From NCBI RefSeq assembly GCF_001652265.1, contig NZ_LWBS01000022.1:62001-126000 (forward strand): DNA of 64,000 nucleotides, read 5' to 3'. The notes below the pieces were generated by a model. It was given only the letters and a program-made list of their open reading frames with translations, ran no database searches and was not told the origin of the DNA. A program made the position numbers and the translations under genes. Shown in pieces: positions 57,018-64,000 of the stretch; the first letter of the stretch is position 1; each line of letters starts with the position of its first letter. Origin of the DNA: Rhizobium leguminosarum (GTDB lineage Bacteria; Pseudomonadota; Alphaproteobacteria; Rhizobiales; Rhizobiaceae).

Positions 57018-58211
57018 TCAGCCGTTGATCGCCGCGACGATCTTCTTGGCCGCATCGTCCAAGTCGTCAGCCGCCGTGATCGCCAGACCCGACTCGTTCA
57101 GGATCTTCTTGCCGAGCTCGACATTGGTGCCTTCAAGGCGCACGACAAGCGGAACCTTGAGACCGACTTCCTTGACCGCGGCAATGACGCCCTCGGCAAT
57201 GACGTCACACTTCATGATGCCGCCGAAGATGTTGACGAGAATGCCTTCGACCTTGGGGTCTGCGGTGATGATCTTGAAAGCCGCAGCAACCTTCTCCTTG
57301 CCGGCGCCGCCGCCGACGTCGCAGAAGTTAGCCGGCTCCTTGCCGTAGAGCTTGATGATGTCCATCGTCGCCATGGCGAGGCCCGCGCCGTTGACCATAC
57401 AGCCGATATTGCCGTCGAGCGCGACATAGGCGAGGTCCCACTTCGAGGCCTCGATTTCCTTGGCGTCTTCTTCGGTCTCGTCGCGCAGCGTTTTGACGTC
57501 GTCGTGACGGAAAAGGGCGTTGCCGTCGAAAGACATCTTGGCATCGAGGACGCGCAGGTGGCCATCCTTCATGACGATCAGCGGATTGACCTCCAGGAGA
57601 GCCATGTCCTTCTCGCCGAAGGCCTTGTAGAGCGCCGGGAAAAGCGTCTTGGCATCTTCGGCGGCAGCGCCGTCGAGCTGAAGAGCCTTGGAGATTGCAG
57701 CAACGTCGGCCGCCGTCACGCCGGCTTCCGGATCGATGGCGATCGTCTGGATCTTTTCGGGCGTGTCGTGGGCGACGGCCTCGATGTCCATGCCGCCTTC
57801 GGTCGATACGACGAAGGCAACGCGACCGACCGAGCGGTCGACAAGTATCGAGCAATAGAGTTCGCGAGCAATGTCGGCGCCGTCTTCGATGTAAAGTCGG
57901 TTGACCTGCTTGCCGGCGTCGCCCGTCTGGGCGGTCACCAGCGTGTTTCCGAGCATTTCCTTGGCGTGGGAAACGACTTCCTCGATCGACTTGGCGAGGC
58001 GAACGCCGCCCTTGGCGTCAGGGCCGAGCTCCTTGAACTTGCCCTTGCCGCGGCCGCCGGCATGGATCTGGCTCTTGACCACGTAGAGCGGACCGGGAAG
58101 CGACTTGGCGGCAGCTTCGGCTTCTTCAACCTTGAGAATAGCCACACCCTCGGCAACCGGGGCGCCATAGCCCTTCAGCAGAGCTTTGGCCTGATATTCA
58201 TGAATGTTCAT
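57018..58211 (-). CDS. sucC: Succinyl-CoA synthetase beta subunit (ADP/GDP-forming)
   Basis: A 397-residue ATP-grasp subunit: [49 protein letters not shown] and [16 protein letters not shown] motifs are typical. It pairs with sucD to convert succinyl-CoA to succinate with substrate-level phosphorylation. 34 bp after mdh. Confidence 0.97.
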   Translation of the reverse strand: MNIHEYQAKALLKGYGAPVAEGVAILKVEEAEAAAKSLPGPLYVVKSQIHAGGRGKGKFKELGPDAKGGVRLAKSIEEVVSHAKEMLGNTLVTAQTGDAGKQVNRLYIEDGADIARELYCSILVDRSVGRVAFVVSTEGGMDIEAVAHDTPEKIQTIAIDPEAGVTAADVAAISKALQLDGAAAEDAKTLFPALYKAFGEKDMALLEVNPLIVMKDGHLRVLDAKMSFDGNALFRHDDVKTLRDETEEDAKEIEASKWDLAYVALDGNIGCMVNGAGLAMATMDIIKLYGKEPANFCDVGGGAGKEKVAAAFKIITADPKVEGILVNIFGGIMKCDVIAEGVIAAVKEVGLKVPLVVRLEGTNVELGKKILNESGLAITAADDLDDAAKKIVAAING

Positions 58212-58245
58212 GGGTCTATCCCTATTTCGATTACTTCAGCGCCAA

Positions 58246-59289
<1,044 letters not shown>

Positions 59290-59350
59290 CTAAAAATGGC
59301 AATCCATTATTTTTGATGCAGCGTTTTCAATCGTTTAGATACAAAAATTC

Positions 59351-59364
59351 TTACGTAAACGTAA
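59351..59364 (-). promoter_or_regulatory. Palindromic operator candidate upstream of mdh
   Basis: Perfect palindrome TTACGT-AA-ACGTAA in the AT-rich DNA between mdh and zapE. Nothing else in the 176-bp gap explains it. Position fits the mdh promoter region; the binding protein is unknown. Confidence 0.45.
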
Positions 59365-59384
59365 TACATTCTGTCATCGGATTG

Positions 59385-60548
59385 TTACTCTGCGGCGCGT
59401 TTCTCATGGTGCAGCGCAAGATATTCCGCACTGCGCATCTCGAACAGGCGCGAAGCCGTGCGGTCGAATTCGAAGCCCTCGATGCCCCGGCGTTGCAGCA
59501 GCAGTTCCTCCGGCATGGCCGCTGCGGAAATGTAAAGCCGCACGGCATGATCGTAGAACGTATCGACCATAATGATGAACCGCTTGATCTGGTTCCGCTT
59601 TTCCGGCCCCAGCAAGGGAATGTGATCGACGAAGACCGTATCGAAACGCTCGGCGATCGCCAGGAAGTCGACTGCCCCGAGCGGCTTGTCGCAGAGATCG
59701 GCGAAAGAGAACCGCGCCATGCGGTCGACGGCGAGCGGCACATGGATGTGGCGCCCCTTCATCGGAATATCCAGCGGCTGCGCCTTACGCCCATGCAGCG
59801 CCTGCGTCCAGGACGCATCCATCGCCATGTCGTTATGGTCGTTGATCGGCACCAGATAGACTGGCTGGCTGCTCAGCTTCTCCATCCGGTAGTCGGTCGG
59901 CGAATCCAGGGAGACGACATCGACATGCTGCTTGAGCAAGGCGACGAAGGGCAGGAAGAGGCCGCGATTGAGACCATCCGTGTAGAGATTGTCGGGCTCG
60001 ACGTTCGAGGTCGCGACCAGCACGCATCCGCGCGCGAAAAGCTCGGAAAACAGCCGCGACAGGATCATCGCATCGGCGATGTCGGTGACCGTGAACTCGT
60101 CGAAGCAGAGCAGTTCTGCCTCGTCGTAGAGCGCTGCGGCGACCGGCGGCATCGGATCGGCCTGTCTCGTCTCGCCGTCCTTGAGCTTCAGCCGGTGCGC
60201 CGCGATGCGGTTGTGCACATCCGCCATGAATTCGTGGAAATGCGCTCGGCGCTTCTTCCTGCACGGCGCCATCGCGAAGAACATGTCCATCAGCATGGTC
60301 TTGCCGCGCCCGACGCTGCCGTGGATATAAAGCCCCTTGATGCCCTCGGCGGATTTCTTCTTGGCGGCAAACAGCCAGCCGAGCGCGCTCGATTTTGCCG
60401 CCGGCCGCCGCTGCTTCAGCCCGGCAAGCACCCGGTCGAGGCCCTTTGCCACGTCCATCTGGGCGGAATCGACCTGAAGGGCGCCCGCTGCGGTCAGCGC
60501 TTTAAGCTGTTCGCAGACGCTGAGCGCATAATCCGGCATTGGTTGCAT
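59385..60548 (-). CDS. zapE: AFG1/ZapE family ATPase
   Basis: A 387-residue AAA+ ATPase. Walker A GSVGRGKTMLMD around residue 76, Walker B LLCFDEFTVTDIADA, sensor-like VATSNVEPDNLY. It affects FtsZ rings in enterobacteria and resembles mitochondrial Lace1/Afg1, where it helps respiratory-chain proteostasis. Its place beside TCA genes fits the latter role in alphaproteobacteria. Confidence 0.93.
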   Translation of the reverse strand: MQPMPDYALSVCEQLKALTAAGALQVDSAQMDVAKGLDRVLAGLKQRRPAAKSSALGWLFAAKKKSAEGIKGLYIHGSVGRGKTMLMDMFFAMAPCRKKRRAHFHEFMADVHNRIAAHRLKLKDGETRQADPMPPVAAALYDEAELLCFDEFTVTDIADAMILSRLFSELFARGCVLVATSNVEPDNLYTDGLNRGLFLPFVALLKQHVDVVSLDSPTDYRMEKLSSQPVYLVPINDHNDMAMDASWTQALHGRKAQPLDIPMKGRHIHVPLAVDRMARFSFADLCDKPLGAVDFLAIAERFDTVFVDHIPLLGPEKRNQIKRFIIMVDTFYDHAVRLYISAAAMPEELLLQRRGIEGFEFDRTASRLFEMRSAEYLALHHEKRAAE

Positions 60549-60612
60549 GAAAGCATATCCGCCTGTCAGTCAACGGCGGAGACCCGCCGGAACATTTACC
60601 GCGCCGGTTGGT

Positions 60613-61128
60613 TTACCGGCTGAGACTGATCGACTGGCCCGTGCTCGTCTGTCCCTGGAAGCGGTTGTCGGCCGTCTTGTAGACGCTGCCGAGTTGGTTG
60701 CCCGAGCGGTCCTTGAGCAGCACCTGCTTGCCGGCGACCTCCCAGGAGCCCATCGCCGTCAGCTCGCCGACACAGCCACGCGTTCCGCCGCGCGAACCGC
60801 TGCCGAGATTGGTGAGCGTCAGGAACATGTCGCAGCTGCCGTTGACACGCCAGCTTCCGACCATCGATTCCTTGGTGATATCGAGCGCATTCGCGGCCAT
60901 TGCGCCAGGCTGAGCGCCCGGCATCGGTGCCGTCGTCGTCGGCGCGGCCGGAAACTGCGAGCTGCCGGTCGGCGGCGGAAGTTGCCCGCCCTGCACCGAG
61001 GGCACCGGCTGCGCCGTCAACGGCGCCGGGCTGGCACTGGCGTTGGAGCTGTAATCATATGCCGTACGCTGACAACCGGCTAGCGACAGAACCACCACCA
61101 GACCTGTCATCGCATATCGCAACTGCAT
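60613..61128 (-). CDS. Omp19-like outer-membrane lipoprotein, AprI/Inh protease inhibitor family
   Basis: A 171-residue lipoprotein. Signal with lipobox LSLAGC near residue 18, a Pro/Thr/Ala-rich linker and a C-terminal Inh-type beta barrel ([44 protein letters not shown], the two Cys likely bonded). AGGAG precedes three consecutive ATG codons; 61128 has the best spacing. Brucella Omp19 is a protease inhibitor, so similar protection of the envelope is possible. Confidence 0.88.
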   Translation of the reverse strand: MQLRYAMTGLVVVLSLAGCQRTAYDYSSNASASPAPLTAQPVPSVQGGQLPPPTGSSQFPAAPTTTAPMPGAQPGAMAANALDITKESMVGSWRVNGSCDMFLTLTNLGSGSRGGTRGCVGELTAMGSWEVAGKQVLLKDRSGNQLGSVYKTADNRFQGQTSTGQSISLSR

Positions 61129-61351
61129 CATCATACTCCTGAATTCGGCCATCGCCGCAGAGAAACGGGCGTGAGACAAGTCCGATTATCGTAATTCGCT
61201 TTGGTTAATCAAGTCGGGCAGCACAAATTGCCCGTGACAACAACTAACCGAAAAACGATACAGTTCAACTGTCCCGCTCCAAAACTTCCTGCACATAGAA
61301 TTTGTCAGCAAGGTGTTTCGCGCGTTCATCTTCGCCAGGAAATGGAAAACC

Positions 61352-61483
61352 CTAGGCGCGGCTGCCGCTTTCGATCGCAAAACCGATGCGCAGGCCCTGC
61401 TCGCGCACCGAGGCCGCAAGCCGCGACCTGATCTCGGTGACGGCTTCGGGATCGAAGCCGTCGATTCCGCCATCGGCATGCAT
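61352..61483 (-). CDS. Possible small ORF directly downstream of sdhB
   Basis: A 43-residue frame starting at ATG 61483, 5 bp after the sdhB stop, ending at TAG 61352-61354. GC at third codon positions is about 79%, like the neighbouring genes; product includes FDPEAVTEIRSRLAASVREQGLRIGF. Ribosome-binding site is weak. It could be translationally coupled to sdhB or be the remnant of a longer gene. The rest of the 300-bp gap to the lipoprotein gene (61129-61351) holds a CGGGCA/TGCCCG hairpin at 61215-61234 and no other gene. Confidence 0.45.
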   Translation of the reverse strand: MHADGGIDGFDPEAVTEIRSRLAASVREQGLRIGFAIESGSRA

Positions 61484-61488
61484 GCTGA

Positions 61489-62268
61489 TCAAACCCGACG
61501 CTCGACCATCATCTTCTTGATTTCGGCGATTGCCTTGGCCGGGTTGAGGCCCTTCGGGCAGGTCTGCGCACAGTTCATGATCGTGTGGCAGCGATAGAGG
61601 CGGAACGGGTCTTCGAGATTGTCGAGGCGCTCGCCGGTCGCCTCATCTCTGGAATCGATCAGCCACCGATAGGCCTGCAGCAGAACGGCCGGACCGAGAT
61701 AGCGGTCGCCGTTCCACCAGTAGCTCGGACAGGAGGTCGAGCAGCAGGCGCAGAGGATGCATTCATAGAGGCCGTCCAGCTTCTGCCGGTCCTCATGGCT
61801 CTGCTTCCATTCCTTGGCCGGCGCCGGCGACACTGTCTTCAGCCATGGCTCGATCGAGCGATGCTGGGCATAGAAGTTGGTGAGGTCCGGAACCAGATCC
61901 TTGACGACGGGCAGATGCGGCAGCGGATAGATCTTCACCGCACCCTTGATATCGTCGAGGCCCTTGGTGCAGGCGAGCGTGTTCGTGCCGTCGATATTCA
62001 TCGCGCAGGAGCCGCAAATGCCCTCGCGACAGGAGCGGCGCAGCGTCAGCGTCGGGTCGATCTTGTTCTTGATGTAGAGCAGACCGTCGAGCACCATCGG
62101 TCCGCAATCGTCGATATCGATGTAGAAGGTATCGATAGACGGGTTCTGACCGTCGTCCGGGCTCCAGCGGTAGACGCGGAACTCGCGGGTGTTCTTGGCA
62201 CCCGCCGGCTTCGGCCAGACCTTGCCTTCGCGCATCTGAGAATTCTTGGGGAGAGCGAGTTCAACCAT
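61489..62268 (-). CDS. sdhB: Succinate dehydrogenase iron-sulfur subunit
   Basis: A 259-residue subunit carrying three clusters: [2Fe-2S] in [22 protein letters not shown], then [16 protein letters not shown] and [17 protein letters not shown] for [4Fe-4S] and [3Fe-4S]. It moves electrons from SdhA FAD to ubiquinone in the inner membrane. 18 bp after sdhA. Confidence 0.97.
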   Translation of the reverse strand: MVELALPKNSQMREGKVWPKPAGAKNTREFRVYRWSPDDGQNPSIDTFYIDIDDCGPMVLDGLLYIKNKIDPTLTLRRSCREGICGSCAMNIDGTNTLACTKGLDDIKGAVKIYPLPHLPVVKDLVPDLTNFYAQHRSIEPWLKTVSPAPAKEWKQSHEDRQKLDGLYECILCACCSTSCPSYWWNGDRYLGPAVLLQAYRWLIDSRDEATGERLDNLEDPFRLYRCHTIMNCAQTCPKGLNPAKAIAEIKKMMVERRV

Positions 62269-62286
62269 GTCCGGTTCCTCTTGAGA

Positions 62287-64000
62287 TCAGTACACGCGAG
62301 CCTTCGGCTCGATCTTGTGCGGATCGATGCCTTCGGCAATGAGCTCGGTATGGACCGGCCGGTAGTCGAGTTTGACGTCGCCTGCCTCGTTGACCCAGGC
62401 GAGCGTGTGTTTGCGCCAGTTGACATCGTCGCGGCCGGCGAATGCACCCTCGGTATAATCCTCGCGCGCATGCGAGCCGCGGCTCTCCTTGCGGGCCTCG
62501 GCGCCGTAGATCGTCGTGATGGCGTTTGCCATCAGATTCTGCAGCTCCAGCGTCTCCACGAGGTCGGAGTTCCAGATCATCGAGCGGTCGGTGACCTTGA
62601 TGTCCTTCATCTCGCCCCAGATTGCCGAGATACGCCGGCAACCGGATTCCAGCGATTCCTGCGTGCGGAAGACGGCGGCGTCTTCCTGCATGGCGCGCTG
62701 CATCTTCTCGCGCAGCTCCGCCGTCGGCGTGCCGCCGCTGGCGTGACGCAGACCGTCGAAGCGGTCCATGATCTTGTCGCAGGCGGCGACATTGAGATGT
62801 GGGATCGGCGCGGCGCGGTCGATCACCTCGCCGGCGCGGATCGCAGCAGCGCGGCCGAAGACCACCAGGTCGATCAGCGAATTGGAGCCGAGGCGGTTGG
62901 CGCCGTGCACCGAGGCGCAGCCGGCTTCACCCACAGCCATCAGGCCGGGAATGATCCGTTCCGGATTGGCACCGTCGGCGTTCAGCACTTCGCCCCAATA
63001 ATTCGTGGGAATGCCGCCCATATTGTAGTGAACGGTCGGCAGAACCGGGATTGGCTCGCGCGTGACGTCGACGCCGGCGAAGATCTTGGCGCTCTCGGAA
63101 ATCCCCGGCAGGCGTTCATGAAGAACGGCCGGATCGAGATGGTCGAGATGCAGGAAGATGTGGTCCTTCGCCTTGCCGACACCGCGGCCTTCGCGGATTT
63201 CCAGCGTCATGCAGCGCGAAACGACGTCGCGCGAGGCAAGGTCCTTGGCCGAAGGCGCGTAACGCTCCATGAAGCGCTCGCCCTCGGAGTTGACGAGATA
63301 ACCGCCTTCGCCGCGCGCGCCTTCGGTGATCAGACAGCCCGAACCATAGATGCCGGTCGGGTGGAACTGAACGAATTCCATGTCCTGCAGCGGTAGGCCG
63401 GCACGCGCCACCATGCCGCCGCCGTCGCCGGTGCAGGTATGGGCAGACGTTGCCGAGAAATAAGCGCGGCCGTAGCCGCCGGTCGCCAGCACTACCATCT
63501 TGGCGGCGAAGCGATGGATCGTGCCGTCATCGAGGCACCAGGCGATGACGCCGGTGCAGCGGCTGCCGTCTTCCGACATGATCAAGTCGAGCGCAAAATA
63601 CTCGATAAAGAACTCGGCATTGTTGCGCAGCGACTGGCCGTAGAGCGTATGCAGGATGGCGTGGCCGGTACGGTCGGCAACGGCGCAGGTGCGCTGCACC
63701 GGCGGGCCTTCGCCGTAATTCTGCATGTGGCCGCCGAACGGGCGCTGATAGATCTTACCTTCCTCGTTGCGCGAGAAAGGCACGCCGTAATGCTCGAGCT
63801 CATAGACCGCCTTCGGCGCTTCCATGGTGAGATACTGCATGGCATCGACGTCGCCGAGCCAATCGGAACCCTTGACGGTGTCGTAGAGGTGCCACTGCCA
63901 GCTATCCGGCGTCATGTTCCGCAGCGAGGCGGCGATGCCGCCCTGGGCCGCGACCGTGTGCGAGCGGGTCGGGAATACCTTGGTGATGCAGGCCGTGCGG
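62287..64000 (-). CDS. sdhA: Succinate dehydrogenase flavoprotein subunit (5' end cut by the window)
   Basis: 570 residues of the flavoprotein are present; about 40 N-terminal residues, including the FAD-binding GxGxxG, lie beyond the window. Visible are [10 protein letters not shown], the His-FAD and active-site region ([50 protein letters not shown]), and the C-terminal KIEPKARVY. The ATG at 63915 is internal, since the coding frame stays open to position 64000. sdhCD should be upstream outside the window. Confidence 0.96.
   Translation of the reverse strand, partial: RTACITKVFPTRSHTVAAQGGIAASLRNMTPDSWQWHLYDTVKGSDWLGDVDAMQYLTMEAPKAVYELEHYGVPFSRNEEGKIYQRPFGGHMQNYGEGPPVQRTCAVADRTGHAILHTLYGQSLRNNAEFFIEYFALDLIMSEDGSRCTGVIAWCLDDGTIHRFAAKMVVLATGGYGRAYFSATSAHTCTGDGGGMVARAGLPLQDMEFVQFHPTGIYGSGCLITEGARGEGGYLVNSEGERFMERYAPSAKDLASRDVVSRCMTLEIREGRGVGKAKDHIFLHLDHLDPAVLHERLPGISESAKIFAGVDVTREPIPVLPTVHYNMGGIPTNYWGEVLNADGANPERIIPGLMAVGEAGCASVHGANRLGSNSLIDLVVFGRAAAIRAGEVIDRAAPIPHLNVAACDKIMDRFDGLRHASGGTPTAELREKMQRAMQEDAAVFRTQESLESGCRRISAIWGEMKDIKVTDRSMIWNSDLVETLELQNLMANAITTIYGAEARKESRGSHAREDYTEGAFAGRDDVNWRKHTLAWVNEAGDVKLDYRPVHTELIAEGIDPHKIEPKARVY

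Noticed and set aside
61186..61479. 97-residue minus-strand frame downstream of sdhB
   Set aside because: It overlaps the 43-residue frame in another phase and has Arg/Ser/Pro-rich, motif-free content with poor codon use.

Overview
The window is about 62% GC and looks like chromosomal DNA of a Rhizobium species of the R. etli / R. leguminosarum type. The evidence is the gene content (NAD-dependent fdsGBA-fdhD-fdsD formate dehydrogenase, a rhizobial-style atpHAGDC operon, the mdh-sucCDAB-lpdA TCA block) and the dispersed palindromic repeats that resemble Rhizobium-specific intergenic mosaic elements (RIME). The species name is an inference; no database was searched.

Layout. 0-3 kb: arginine catabolism (Lrp/AsnC regulator divergent from arginase, then ornithine aminotransferase). 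3.3-3.9 kb: a lone CheW-like protein. 4.2-11.4 kb, minus strand: formate dehydrogenase operon preceded by a LysR regulator. 11.5-14.1 kb: ArsR, SDR and SoxR-type regulator genes, with a SoxR-box promoter driving a divergent NADPH-dependent FMN reductase. 14.2-17.8 kb: a TPP riboswitch followed by ykoF and a ThiXZY-like ABC importer for a thiamine precursor. 17.9-20.0 kb: a membrane acyltransferase and an ExoY-type sugar transferase. 20.1-25.3 kb, minus: F1-ATPase genes, with a small zinc-ribbon-like gene fused translationally between atpD and atpC. 25.5-28.2 kb: a four-TM protein and priA. 28.3-41.6 kb: a carbohydrate cluster (family-5 ABC importer, GH39 beta-xylosidase, GntR regulator, Gfo/Idh oxidoreductase, IlvD/Edd dehydratase, amidohydrolase/lactonase, DHDPS-family enzyme) that reads as an oxidative, non-phosphorylative sugar pathway. 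41.6-46.5 kb: GNAT, PlsC-like acyltransferase, XerC, TraB/GumN, a stop-interrupted small secreted protein, cytochrome b561. 46.6-59.2 kb, minus: lpdA, LysE exporter, SDR, two secreted proteins, sucB, YciI, sucA, sucD, DUF1579, sucC, mdh. 59.4-64 kb, minus: zapE, Omp19-like lipoprotein, a possible 43-residue ORF, sdhB, and sdhA cut by the window end.

The energy genes form a coherent set: formate oxidation and the TCA cycle (alpha-ketoglutarate dehydrogenase, succinyl-CoA synthetase, succinate and malate dehydrogenases) feed NADH and quinol to respiration and the F1-ATPase. The arginase and pentose-acid routes would deliver glutamate and alpha-ketoglutarate-level carbon into it.

The most striking pattern is that the dispersed palindromic repeats sit precisely on gene ends: at least seven coding sequences take their stop codon, and three of them also their last residues, from a repeat, and others carry a repeat directly against the ribosome-binding site. 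I found no CRISPR array, prophage, insertion sequence or rRNA/tRNA gene. Other points worth checking are the SoxR promoter with a 19-bp spacer, a three-half-site LysR-type operator, shared TTATYGACAA motifs in the sugar cluster, and an in-frame amber codon in a small secreted protein gene.
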